NCBI RefSeq assembly: GCF_006716355.1
Contig: NZ_VFOW01000001.1
Location: 4,340,001-4,404,000 of the forward strand
Reading direction: 5' to 3'
DNA from: Stackebrandtia endophytica
GTDB taxonomy: Bacteria; Actinomycetota; Actinomycetes; Mycobacteriales; Micromonosporaceae
Length of the DNA: 64,000 nt
Both the position numbers and the translations under genes were made by a program. The notes below the pieces were generated by a model, which saw only the letters and a list, made by a program, of their open reading frames with translations, ran no database searches and was not told where the DNA came from. Positions 55,108 to 63,961 of the stretch are shown piece by piece (the stretch's first letter is position 1; every line of letters starts with the position of its first letter).

Positions 55108-58100
55108 ATGCAGAAACCATCTCGAAGACTGCGGTTGAGGCGACGCCCCACCCTGATCGGATTGGCCGCAGTGACGGCCGCCGTGATGGCGGTGACGGTG
55201 ACACAGTTCTGGGGCCCGACGGCGGAAGCCGAGTCCGTCGAGGGAGCGCCCTCACCCGGTCGCAGCGCCGCCGTCACCCTCATCACGGGTGACCAGGTCG
55301 TCTTCCAACCCGACAACCCCGGATACACCCCACAGGTGCTAGCCGCCGACGGGCGCGAGGACATCGTCTTCCGCGTCAACCGCGACAGCGCCGGACTCCA
55401 CGTCGTACCCGCCGACGCCGAACCCCTGCTGGACAACGGCACACTCGACCCACGACTGTTCAACGTGTCCGCGCTCGTGGAAATGGGCTACGACGACGCC
55501 ACCCGCCCCGACGTCCCGTTGATCGTGCGGACCTCCACCCCCGCGACACTGGACACCTGGGCCGCCGCCGACGTGAACCTCACCAGCCTCGGCCTGTCGA
55601 CCGCCAACCCCGAGAAGTCGACGGCCACCGACTTCTGGTCCACCGTCGTCTCGCCCGACCCATCCACCCTCGACAGTGGCGTCCGGGAGATCTGGCTGGA
55701 CGGAAAACGCCGACTCCTGTTGCAGGACAGCGTTCCCCGCATCGGTGCCCCCGCCGTGTGGGAGTCCGGTTACGACGGAGACGGAGTGACCGTGGCGGTC
55801 CTCGACTCCGGCGTCGACCCCGACCACCCCGACCTGGCGGGCCGCGTCATCGAAGCCCGGGACTTCACCGGCGCCGACGACCCCACCGATCGACACGGGC
55901 ACGGAACCCACGTCGCCGCGACCATCGCCGGTGGCGGAGAAGCCTCCGACGGACGCCACCGGGGCGTCGCGCCCGGCGCCGAACTCCTCAGCGGCAAAGT
56001 CTGCGGCATGGAGGAGTGCACCGAATCCGACCTACTGGCCGGAATGCTGTGGGCGGCGCAATCCGATGCGGCCATAGTGAACATGAGCATCGGCGGCAGC
56101 GACTTCCCCGGCATCGACCCGCTGGAGGCCGCCGTCAACGACCTCACCGACCAATACGACACCCTGTTCGTCATCGCCGCCGGCAACTACGGCTTCCACG
56201 AAAAAGTCGACTCACCCGGCAGCGCCGACGCCGCACTCACCGTGGCCGCCGCCGACCTCGACGGCGCGGTGGCCGAGTTCTCCTCACGCGGCCCCCGCAC
56301 CGGAGACCACGCGTTGAAACCGGACCTGATGGCCCCCGGCGTCGACATCGTTGCCGCTCGCGCCGCCGGAACCGCGATGGGAGAACCCGTCGACGACCAC
56401 TACACCTCGGCGTCGGGCACCTCGATGGCCACACCTCACGTCGCCGGTGCTGTCGCACTGCTGCTTCAGAAACACCCCGGCCTGTCACCGGAGGACATCA
56501 AGTCCCGGATGACGGGCTCCGCCGTACCGTCGGAGGGCTTCGGCGCGCACGAACAGGGCGCCGGCATGATCGACGCGTCGACCGCCGTGAACCAGACCAT
56601 CACCAGCCAACCCGCCTCGGTCTCCGTCGGACTGCACGAATGGCCGCAGCTGCCCGACAACGCCACGAGTCACTCCGTCGAGTACATCAACACCGGCGAC
56701 GCCGACGTCGAACTGACCGTGACCTTCACCCCCGCGGGCCCGTCGGCGCCCGGCATGTTCACCCTGGACACCGACCGGATCACCGTCCCCGCCGACGGAT
56801 CAGCGACGATTGAGATCACTGTGGACACCTCTGTCGTCGATGAGGCCGGCGAGTACGGCGGCCACCTACGCGCCGAAGGCGCCGACCAGGCCGTGACCAC
56901 AGCGCTGGCGGTCACCAAGGCGGAGGAGACCCGCGACCTCACACTGCGGTTGACCGACCGCAACGGCGCCCCCGCAACCGAAACCGACGTGACCCTTCAC
57001 AACCACGACACAGGTGACGCCATCTACCTCGATGTCGACCAGCCCGAGTACGTAGCGAAGGTGCCGCCTGGCCGGTACATGTTGGAGGTGACGGTCTATA
57101 CCGGAAGCGACCTGAGCCTGATGGTGCACCCCGACCTCGACCTGACCGAGTCGGTGGAGCTGGACTTGGATGCGCGGACGGCAGAACCGGTGAACATCTC
57201 CGTCGACAACGACGAGGCCGTCAACCGGATCTCGGTCGTCAGCTATCAGACAACCGGTGAATCCAATCTGTTTGGAGCCCTCGCCACCGACTCCTTCGCC
57301 CGGCTTTCCACTGCGGCCATCGATCCCGATGCGGCAGAGATGATCACCGGCTTTTCCGGCGGATGGGCCATATTGGACGACAATGGCGGAAGCACGGGAT
57401 CGACCAAGACCTACAGCCTGGGATATCTGACGGAGGGCGCGTTCCCGACCGGATTCACCGCGTCCCCCGAAACCGAAGACCTTGCGGAGGTCACGGTCAC
57501 TCAGCGAAGCGAAGGCACGGGTCTTAACGCCGCCCTCGGCTGGAACGCCAATCACCCGAGTACCGGATTCGTGGTGGGCTCGGCGATGCGCGTCGATCTG
57601 CCGATCATCCGCACCGAGTACCGCAACGTCGAGGAGGGCTTGACGTACAGCATCCAGAACACGCTCACCGAGATCGGTGACTTCCCGATCATCGCTGCCA
57701 TCGAGGAGCGGCCGGTGGTCGAATACCAACAGGGTGGCAAGTACCGGGAAATCTGGAACGCCGCAGTACGCGGCCCGGCGATCCCGAACTCGTCGGTGGC
57801 GACCCGTACCGGAGACACCATCGACCTGGCCATTCCGATGTACTCCTCGGCGGCGGATCTGTACAGCGATTCCGCCGGTGTCGGAACAACCAGGCTGTAT
57901 CAAGGCGAGCAACTGCTGGGCGAGGAATACGGTGCCGGCTGGGGCAGTTTCGCGGGCCTGTCCGTCGAAGCCACCGAGTACCGGTTGATCGCGGACCTGT
58001 ACCAGGGCTTGTCGGACCTGGCGACACAGGTCACCAGCGAATGGACGTTCACCTCGGCCGCCGACCAGACGACGATTCCGCTGTTGGCGGTGCGATTCGA

Positions 58101-58383
58101 CGTGCAAGACCTGGACGACCACAACCAGGCGCGATCCGGACGACCCACTAAGGTGGACGTTTCATTGTGGAGTGTCACCGGGCCGGTCACCGACGGAACC
58201 GTCGCGGTCGAAGCGTCGTTCGATGCCGGGCAAACCTGGCAGTCGGTCGACCTTCGACGTGGACAACTCCTGATCGACCCACCGGTCGGAACCTCGGCGG
58301 TGTCGCTGCGAGCCACCGCCGACGACGGCTCCGGCAACACCGTCACGCAAACCATCATCGATGCCTACGGTGTGAGCGCATAG
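55108..58383 (+). CDS. Giant secreted subtilase (S8), paralogue, 1091 aa
   Basis: Same domain order and clear residue identity with the preceding subtilase (for example ITGDQV, VPADAEPLLDNGTLDPRLFNV, EIWLDGKR, FAGADD-type loop), so a tandem duplication. Signal-like helix about 16-40. Triad Asp233 (VAVLDSGVD), His265 (GHGTHVAATIAG) and Ser439 (GTSMATPHVAGA). ATG at 55108 (GGAAGG just upstream, tight spacing) is chosen; an ATG at 55081 is the alternative. Followed by a hairpin. Confidence 0.9.
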   Translation: MQKPSRRLRLRRRPTLIGLAAVTAAVMAVTVTQFWGPTAEAESVEGAPSPGRSAAVTLITGDQVVFQPDNPGYTPQVLAADGREDIVFRVNRDSAGLHVVPADAEPLLDNGTLDPRLFNVSALVEMGYDDATRPDVPLIVRTSTPATLDTWAAADVNLTSLGLSTANPEKSTATDFWSTVVSPDPSTLDSGVREIWLDGKRRLLLQDSVPRIGAPAVWESGYDGDGVTVAVLDSGVDPDHPDLAGRVIEARDFTGADDPTDRHGHGTHVAATIAGGGEASDGRHRGVAPGAELLSGKVCGMEECTESDLLAGMLWAAQSDAAIVNMSIGGSDFPGIDPLEAAVNDLTDQYDTLFVIAAGNYGFHEKVDSPGSADAALTVAAADLDGAVAEFSSRGPRTGDHALKPDLMAPGVDIVAARAAGTAMGEPVDDHYTSASGTSMATPHVAGAVALLLQKHPGLSPEDIKSRMTGSAVPSEGFGAHEQGAGMIDASTAVNQTITSQPASVSVGLHEWPQLPDNATSHSVEYINTGDADVELTVTFTPAGPSAPGMFTLDTDRITVPADGSATIEITVDTSVVDEAGEYGGHLRAEGADQAVTTALAVTKAEETRDLTLRLTDRNGAPATETDVTLHNHDTGDAIYLDVDQPEYVAKVPPGRYMLEVTVYTGSDLSLMVHPDLDLTESVELDLDARTAEPVNISVDNDEAVNRISVVSYQTTGESNLFGALATDSFARLSTAAIDPDAAEMITGFSGGWAILDDNGGSTGSTKTYSLGYLTEGAFPTGFTASPETEDLAEVTVTQRSEGTGLNAALGWNANHPSTGFVVGSAMRVDLPIIRTEYRNVEEGLTYSIQNTLTEIGDFPIIAAIEERPVVEYQQGGKYREIWNAAVRGPAIPNSSVATRTGDTIDLAIPMYSSAADLYSDSAGVGTTRLYQGEQLLGEEYGAGWGSFAGLSVEATEYRLIADLYQGLSDLATQVTSEWTFTSAADQTTIPLLAVRFDVQDLDDHNQARSGRPTKVDVSLWSVTGPVTDGTVAVEASFDAGQTWQSVDLRRGQLLIDPPVGTSAVSLRATADDGSGNTVTQTIIDAYGVSA

Positions 58384-58446
58384 ACGACCGGTGCGTGGCT
58401 TCGGCTTCGCGCCGGCTCACACCGGTCCCCGGAGGGCGGGGTCAAG

Positions 58447-58482
58447 CGGCGGTGGGTGAACCTTCCGGTTCGCCTACCGCCG
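58447..58482 (+). terminator. Terminator after second subtilase
   Basis: 16-bp stem with two G-T pairs (58447-58462 with 58467-58482) and loop TTCC, between the subtilase and chitinase genes. Confidence 0.6.
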
Positions 58483-58598
58483 TTCCCGTGACGACCCGCC
58501 AACAATTTAATCTCCCTCAATGTCTAGTCAGTGGCATCGACAACCCCTATATTGCAAGGAAGCTTTATTGACAAACCTCGATTGAGGAGGGATTGACC

Positions 58599-59621
58599 AT
58601 GACAACCCACCGACGATGGGCAGCCGCCACCGCACTGACCACCGCCATACTTCTGAGCCTTTCCCCTGCGGCACAGGCACAACCGGCCGAACCGATCGAA
58701 ACAACCAGCACCCCACCCGGCACCAGCGCGCTGCCCGACCGCGCGCTGACGGGGTACTGGCACAACTTCAGCAACGGCTCGACCGTGATGCGACTGTCCG
58801 ATGTACCCGCCAGCTACGACCTCGTGGCGGTGGCCTTCGCCGAAGCCGACCCGACTACTCCCGGCGCCGTGACCTTCAACGTGTCATCCGAGGTCTCCGA
58901 CCCACTGGGCGGCTACACCGACGAGGACTTCGCGCAGGACGTCGCCGCCCTGCAGGCCAACGGACAGAGCGTCATCCTCTCCATCGGCGGCGAACTCGGC
59001 AACGTCATCGTCAACAACCCGACCAGCGCGACCAACTTCGCGAACAGCTTGATCGACCTGATCGGACAGTACGGATTCGACGGTGTCGACATCGACCTCG
59101 AACACGGCATCGACCCGACCCACCAGGAGATGGCGCTACGTCAGGTCTCCGCCGCGATCGGCCCCGACCTCATCATCGCCATGGCACCGCAGACACTGGA
59201 CATGCAGTCGCCCGCCGGCGCCTACTTCCAACTGGCCCTGAACATCCAGGACATCCTCACCGTCGTCAACACCCAGTACTACAACTCCGGCACCATGCTG
59301 GGCTGCGACGGACAGGTCTACGCACAGGGCACCGTCGAGTTCATCGCGGCACTGGCCTGCATCCAACTGGAGAACGGCCTCGACCCCTCCCAGGTCGCGC
59401 TCGGCCTGCCTGCCACCCCCCGAGCCGCCGGCGGCGGTTACGTGAACCCGTCGGTGGTCGTCGCCGCCCTCACCTGCCTGGAAACCGGAACCGGGTGCGG
59501 CACCTTCACTCCGCCCAACACCTACCCGGGCATCCGGGGAGCCATGACCTGGTCCATTAACTGGGACGCCACCAACGGTTACCAGTTCGCCAACACTGTC
59601 GGCGGTCACCTCGACTCGTAG
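58599..59621 (+). CDS. Secreted GH18 chitinase, 340 aa
   Basis: Glycoside hydrolase family 18. Signal peptide about 1-27 (AQA-QP), then TIM barrel. The catalytic DxxDxDxE is DGVDIDLE: Asp161, Asp164, Asp166 and general acid Glu168; SIGG at the preceding strand and Trp in MTWSINWD at the barrel end are also present. Two short Cys pairs (GCDG; CIQL) occur. ATG at 58599 with GGAGGG upstream, favoured over a TTG two codons earlier. It stands alone with flanking terminators. It would hydrolyse chitin outside the cell. Confidence 0.92.
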   Translation: MTTHRRWAAATALTTAILLSLSPAAQAQPAEPIETTSTPPGTSALPDRALTGYWHNFSNGSTVMRLSDVPASYDLVAVAFAEADPTTPGAVTFNVSSEVSDPLGGYTDEDFAQDVAALQANGQSVILSIGGELGNVIVNNPTSATNFANSLIDLIGQYGFDGVDIDLEHGIDPTHQEMALRQVSAAIGPDLIIAMAPQTLDMQSPAGAYFQLALNIQDILTVVNTQYYNSGTMLGCDGQVYAQGTVEFIAALACIQLENGLDPSQVALGLPATPRAAGGGYVNPSVVVAALTCLETGTGCGTFTPPNTYPGIRGAMTWSINWDATNGYQFANTVGGHLDS

Positions 59622-59629
59622 CCTCTGGA

Positions 59630-59664
59630 CCCGGTGGCGGGCCGGTACTCGGCCCGCCACCGGG
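59630..59664. terminator. Bidirectional terminator
   Basis: Perfect 14-bp stem CCCGGTGGCGGGCC / GGCCCGCCACCGGG, 7-nt loop, followed on the plus strand by TTT, between the convergent GH18 and kptA genes. Confidence 0.8.
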
Positions 59665-59677
59665 TTTGGTGCGGTTG

Positions 59678-60223
59678 TCACGCCGACGCCTCGACCGTCA
59701 GGTATTGGGCCGGCACCCGGTCGGTCAGCCAGACGCTGTTACCCGACTGGAAGAACCGGTGGCCCGCGTCGAGCATCGCGGCGGTGTCGACGGTCAGCAC
59801 CGTTGGCTTTCCGTGCCGCGCCCCGACTCGCAGGGCCGTGGCCCGGTCGGCGGATAGGTGGACGTGGTGACGGCGACCCCGAGTGAGTCCGTCGGCGAAT
59901 ATAGAATCCAGGTTCTTACGGGCGGTGCCGTGATAGAGCGTCGCCGGAGGCACGGACGGCTCCAACCCCAGGTCAATCGGGATACTGTGGCCCTGCTGGG
60001 CGCGAATGCGGCCATCGGCGATGACGAAACGGCGTTTGTCGTTCGCGGCGACCACTTCGGACAGTTGCTCGGCCGTGACCCGGATCCCCCGGGCTTTCAA
60101 GGCCGTCAACAGGACGTCCACCCCAACCCAGCCTCCCGGGTCGAGAGTGATCCCGATGGACCCCGGATCATGCCGCAGAATGCGAGCCAGACGACGACTC
60201 AGTCGTGAAGAGTGTTCTTTCAT
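59678..60223 (-). CDS. kptA: RNA 2'-phosphotransferase (KptA/Tpt1 family), 181 aa
   Basis: Transfers the 2'-phosphate of spliced or processed RNA to NAD. All family blocks are visible: SRRLARILRHDP near residue 9, RIRAQQGHS near 72-80 (catalytic His-Ser), YHGTARKNLDSI, RHHVHLS and NSVWLTDRVP. Length about 180 is usual. ATG at 60223. Bacterial members often have no obvious RNA ligase partner, and none is seen here. It is transcribed leftwards, in the same direction as CRISPR array 3, 59 nt beyond the array's trailer end. Confidence 0.92.
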   Translation of the reverse strand: MKEHSSRLSRRLARILRHDPGSIGITLDPGGWVGVDVLLTALKARGIRVTAEQLSEVVAANDKRRFVIADGRIRAQQGHSIPIDLGLEPSVPPATLYHGTARKNLDSIFADGLTRGRRHHVHLSADRATALRVGARHGKPTVLTVDTAAMLDAGHRFFQSGNSVWLTDRVPAQYLTVEASA

Positions 60224-60282
60224 GCTGGGCCCAGTATCGATACCGTAGTGCGCCCTCCGCCAGCGGTTTTCGATGGGAGAGC

Positions 60283-60614
60283 TGAAGACCCCGCATGCGC
60301 GGGGTCTACCCGTGATCGATGTGGACGGACCCGGCAGATACGCGGACCATCCCCGCGTGCGCGGGGACCATGAGCTTCACTCGACCTGGTACACCTCCAC
60401 TTACGGACCACCCCGCGTGCGCGGGGACCATCACGGTTGGGGGTCCCGGAACGCCTCGCCCGGAGGACCATCCCCGCGTGCGCGGGGCCTACTCGCCTCG
60501 GTACAGCTCCGTCGTCCCGGTGGCGGGACCATCCCCGCGTGCGCGGGGCCTACATGCCCGACCCCACCGCATGATCGGGACCGCACGGACCATCCCCGCG
60601 TGCGCGGGGCTCAT
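60283..60614 (-). CRISPR. CRISPR array 3: 6 repeats, 5 spacers, type I-E-like
   Basis: Repeats at 60283-60310 (decayed), 60344-60371, 60405-60431 (27 nt, one base deleted), 60465-60492, 60526-60553 and 60587-60614; spacers all 33 nt. Same core as arrays 1 and 2. The 3' ends (plus strand) vary: GGACCAT, GGACCAT, GGCCTAC, GGCCTAC, GGCTCAT. Trailer on the left, leader on the right, transcription leftwards. Confidence 0.95.
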
Positions 60615-60730
60615 AAGAGCCGACATGGGGTTTGTCGCCGGACGGCTTGGATCTGACGCATGATCACTTCTTGGTCCACTGTGAAGTTCTCCGGGCCGTG
60701 GGCTCGGGATTGGCCGCGGACAGTATCGCA
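60615..60730 (-). promoter_or_regulatory. CRISPR leader 3
   Basis: GCATGATCACT at 60658 (43 nt from the last repeat) and TCCACTGTG at 60675, again exactly 17 nt apart; CAGTATCGCA at 60721. Homologous to leaders 1 and 2 over about 80 nt. Confidence 0.75.
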
Positions 60731-60876
60731 GTCAGCGCTGACCGTGGCGTGAGTGGGCGTCGCGGCGGGGCCGACGTGGAACCGTTGCGATACAGGCGGT
60801 TCCCGACCGATGTCGGCCATCGCCGACGCACCGGGGGCGGCGAGGCGGTGAACGGCCGGTTGGTTAGGCTGCGCCA

Positions 60877-61308
60877 ATGCTCGCCGACTCCCCTCAAGCA
60901 CGCGTGCGTGAGATCTACACGCCGGAACGTTTCGCGACGATCGAATACTCTCCCGACATGGACGGCCTGGCCGATCCCGGTGAGGTCGTCTGGTCTTGGG
61001 TGCCCTATGAGGACGACCCGAGCCAGGGGAAGGACCGACCGCTGCTGGTGGTCGGTCGATACGGCAAGAAACTGTTGGGCCTGATGCTGTCCAGCCGGGG
61101 CCGGGACGACCACCCCGACTGGCTGCCGCTGGGTGAAGGCAGCTGGGACAGCAAGGGCCGTCCCTCCTACCTGTGCCTGGACCGGGTGTTCGCCCTCGAT
61201 GAGGACGACATCCGCCGGGAGGGTTCGGTGCTGGACCCGGATCGGTTCGCGCGTGTGGCGGCCGTTCTCATTCGGATGCACGGCTGGGACCCGGTTCGCG
61301 CCAAGTAG
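60877..61308 (+). CDS. PemK/MazF-like protein, 143 aa
   Basis: SH3-like PemK/MazF fold. The block DPGEVVWSWVPYEDDPSQGKDRPLLVVGR is diagnostic of these RNase-type toxins. The later conserved SSRGRDDHPDWLPLG and RPSYLCLDRVF also fit the actinobacterial long branch. No antitoxin gene accompanies it, so it may be an orphan or have a housekeeping role. ATG at 60877 with a weak AGG upstream. Diverges from CRISPR leader 3. Confidence 0.8.
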   Translation: MLADSPQARVREIYTPERFATIEYSPDMDGLADPGEVVWSWVPYEDDPSQGKDRPLLVVGRYGKKLLGLMLSSRGRDDHPDWLPLGEGSWDSKGRPSYLCLDRVFALDEDDIRREGSVLDPDRFARVAAVLIRMHGWDPVRAK

Positions 61309-61420
61309 GCGACACCTGCCCCGTCACCTCGCGATTCGCGTCGCCGTCGCCGTTACATCCGCCCCGCACGTCGTGGCATGCTGGAGATAACAGTGTCAAC
61401 GCGATGTGGGGGTGAGGACG

Positions 61421-63016
61421 GTGTCATCGGTCGACGCGGTCGTGATCGGTGCCGGACACAACGGCCTGGTGGCAGCCAATCTGCTGGCCGATGCCGGTTG
61501 GGACGTGGTGGTCCTGGAGGCCACCGCCCACGCCGGTGGTGCGGTCCGCAGCGGAGAGATCGCCGCCCCCGGACACAGTTCCGACCTGTGCAGTTCGTTC
61601 TATCCGTTCGGGGCGGCGTCGCCGATCCTGTCCGACCTGGAACTGGACCGATACGGCCTGAACTGGCGGCACTCGCCGACGGTCCTCAGCCACGTGACGT
61701 CGCGGGACGATGTCGCGGTGATGGGGCGCGATGCCGCGACGACCGCGGAGTCGGTGTCGGAGTTCGCCACCGCCGACGGTGAGGCGTGGATCGAGCTGTT
61801 CACCCAGTGGGAGCGCATCTCGGAACCGTTGCGCGCGGCCATTTTCGCGCCGTTGCCGCCGGTGGTTCCGGCGGCGAGTCTGCTGGGGCGGTTGGGTACC
61901 GCCGAAACCCTGCGGTTGGTCCGGCGGTTGCTGCTGTCGGTGCGGGAACTGGGGGAGGAGTTGTTCTCCGGTGAGGGCGCTCGCCTGTTGTTGACCGGCA
62001 ATGCGTTGCACAGTGATGTGTCTCCGGAGGGTACCGGTTCCGGTGTTTACGGGTGGTTGTTGGCGATGATCGGGCAGGAGTTCGGATTCCCGGCGGCCTC
62101 GGGTGGTGCCCAGACCATCACCGACGCGTTGTTGACCCGGTTGCGGGAGCGTGGCGGGATCGTGGAGACCAACGCGGCGGTTGAGCGCCTCGTGGTCGGT
62201 AACGGCAAGGTCTTGGGTGCGATCACCTCCGACGGCCGGTCCTGGCGGGCGCATCGCGCGGTGTTGGCCGATGTCCCGGCGACGACGCTGTATCGCGATC
62301 TGGTGGGGGTGGAGCATCTGCCGGGTCGGATGGTGGCGGATTTGGAGAACTTCCGGTTCGATCGGCCGGTGTTGAAGCTGGATTGGGCTTTGAGTTCGGC
62401 GGTGCCGTGGAAGGATCACCGGTTGGCGCAGTCGGGGACGGTCCACATCGGTGGCGACACGGGTGGGTTGACCCGGTGGGCGGCTTCGTTGGCGGCCGAT
62501 GAGGTTCCCGAGGAGCCTTTCATCCTGTTCGGTCAGCCCAATGTGGCTGATCCTTATCGTTCTCGTCCGGGTAAGCAGACGGCCTGGGCCTACACGCATC
62601 TGCCGAAGTCGTTCGCGAAGTTGTCCGCCGATGACGATCGAATCATGGCCTATGTGGACAAGATCGAGTCTCGGCTTGCGGAGTTGGCGCCGGGTTTCAG
62701 TAGTTCGGTGGTCGGTCGCAGTGTTCAGGCGCCGGTGGAGTTGTCGGTGAAGAATCCGAGCATGATCGGTGGGGCGTTGGGGGCGGGTACCTCGTCGCCG
62801 GGGCAGCAGTTGGTGTTCCGGCCGGTGGTCGGGCTCGGGCGCGCCGACACGCCGATCGACCGGTTGTACCTGGCGGGGGCTGCGGCTCATCCGGGTCCGG
62901 GGGTTCACGGTGGTCCGGGGGCCAATGCGGCCAAGGCGGCGTTGCGTCGGTCGGGTCGGTTGACCGGGGATCTGTATCGGGCCGCGATCCAGGGTGCTCA
63001 CCGACTGGTCTACTGA
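61421..63016 (+). CDS. FAD-dependent oxidoreductase, phytoene-desaturase-like, 531 aa
   Basis: Flavoprotein of the CrtI/amine-oxidase-like class. N-terminal dinucleotide site VVIGAGHNGLVAANLLADAGWDVVVLEA at about residues 5-33; C-terminal end has GRADTPIDRLYLAGAAAHPGPGVHGGPGANAAKAAL, the usual FAD-binding end. Substrate may be a carotenoid or other polyprenoid, but no carotenoid genes are adjacent. GTG at 61421 has GAGG 3-6 nt upstream; two GTGs a few codons earlier are alternatives. Monocistronic. Confidence 0.88.
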   Translation: MSSVDAVVIGAGHNGLVAANLLADAGWDVVVLEATAHAGGAVRSGEIAAPGHSSDLCSSFYPFGAASPILSDLELDRYGLNWRHSPTVLSHVTSRDDVAVMGRDAATTAESVSEFATADGEAWIELFTQWERISEPLRAAIFAPLPPVVPAASLLGRLGTAETLRLVRRLLLSVRELGEELFSGEGARLLLTGNALHSDVSPEGTGSGVYGWLLAMIGQEFGFPAASGGAQTITDALLTRLRERGGIVETNAAVERLVVGNGKVLGAITSDGRSWRAHRAVLADVPATTLYRDLVGVEHLPGRMVADLENFRFDRPVLKLDWALSSAVPWKDHRLAQSGTVHIGGDTGGLTRWAASLAADEVPEEPFILFGQPNVADPYRSRPGKQTAWAYTHLPKSFAKLSADDDRIMAYVDKIESRLAELAPGFSSSVVGRSVQAPVELSVKNPSMIGGALGAGTSSPGQQLVFRPVVGLGRADTPIDRLYLAGAAAHPGPGVHGGPGANAAKAALRRSGRLTGDLYRAAIQGAHRLVY

Positions 63017-63289
63017 GCCGACGGCGGTGTCGTCGCCTCCTGCAACCGTGCCGTTCTTCGTGGCCGGTGGGTGGTCCAACCTGAAACCAAACTTCGAAAC
63101 CTTTGCATGTATTGAAGTTTCCTGACAGGATGAGGGCAACAACAGAATCTGGTCGCCGACCTCTGGCCGAGGTGGCGGTAGCCGTGGAAACGGAAGTTCG
63201 AGCGGCAATGCGACCCGCCACCGGCGCTACGACGACCAGGCGAAAGACCTCAGTGGTCTGTTGATCCCACCACCGGATCGGAGAACCTG

Positions 63290-63961
63290 ATGCCCGAACT
63301 ACCGAAACTGTCACGGCGAGCCGTCCTCGGCGGCATCACCGGGCTAGCGGCGGCGGCCAGTATCCCGGCACTGGCCACTACCGCGGCAGCCAACCAACCC
63401 AGCAACGTGTCACAGCCGACGTTCTACTCGTGCGCGGACTGGGGCGCGCGGCCGCCCAACGGCACCCCTCGATACGTGGCCACCCCGCCGAACAAGATCA
63501 TCGTCCACCACACGGCGTTCCCCAACGTCGAGGACTACTCACTGGAGTACGCGTTCCGGAACTCGCGGGACATCCAGGATCTGCACATGGACGGCAACGG
63601 GTGGCTCGACTCCGGCCAACACTTCACCAACAGCCGCGGCGGCTACCTGACCGAGGGGCGCCACGGCAGTCTGGCCACTCTGCTGGACGCGAACGGAATG
63701 ATCGAGGGCGCCCACTGCGTCGGCCAGAACACCCAGGCGATCGGCATCGAGAACGACGGCAGCTATCACCTGGGTGACCAGCCGCCGCAGGCCCAATGGG
63801 ACAGTCTGATCGCGTTCTGTGCGTATGTCTGCTTCCAGTACGGCATTGCGGCCACACAGATATACGGTCACCAGGATTTCAACAGCACGTTGTGTCCCGG
63901 TGGCATCCACGCCCGATTGCCCGAGCTACGTGATTCGGTGCAGGCGGTCCTGGACGGCTGA
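63290..63961 (+). CDS. PGRP/amidase_2-type protein, 223 aa, catalytic Tyr replaced
   Basis: Secreted peptidoglycan amidase-like protein with Tat-like start (LSRRAVLGG). Zinc ligands are kept: the His73/His74 pair (IIVHHT), His184 (YGHQDF) and Cys192, with the same 8-residue spacing as its paralogue at 3826-4488. The catalytic Tyr position reads SGQHFTN (Gln110) instead of TGYLF, so activity may be altered or lost. GGAGA precedes the ATG. The 273-nt space before it shows no other feature. It runs almost to the right end of the window. Confidence 0.85.
   Translation: MPELPKLSRRAVLGGITGLAAAASIPALATTAAANQPSNVSQPTFYSCADWGARPPNGTPRYVATPPNKIIVHHTAFPNVEDYSLEYAFRNSRDIQDLHMDGNGWLDSGQHFTNSRGGYLTEGRHGSLATLLDANGMIEGAHCVGQNTQAIGIENDGSYHLGDQPPQAQWDSLIAFCAYVCFQYGIAATQIYGHQDFNSTLCPGGIHARLPELRDSVQAVLDG

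Noticed and set aside
60611-60901. 96-codon leftward frame over CRISPR leader 3
   Set aside because: Overlaps the conserved leader, lacks a ribosome site and a family.
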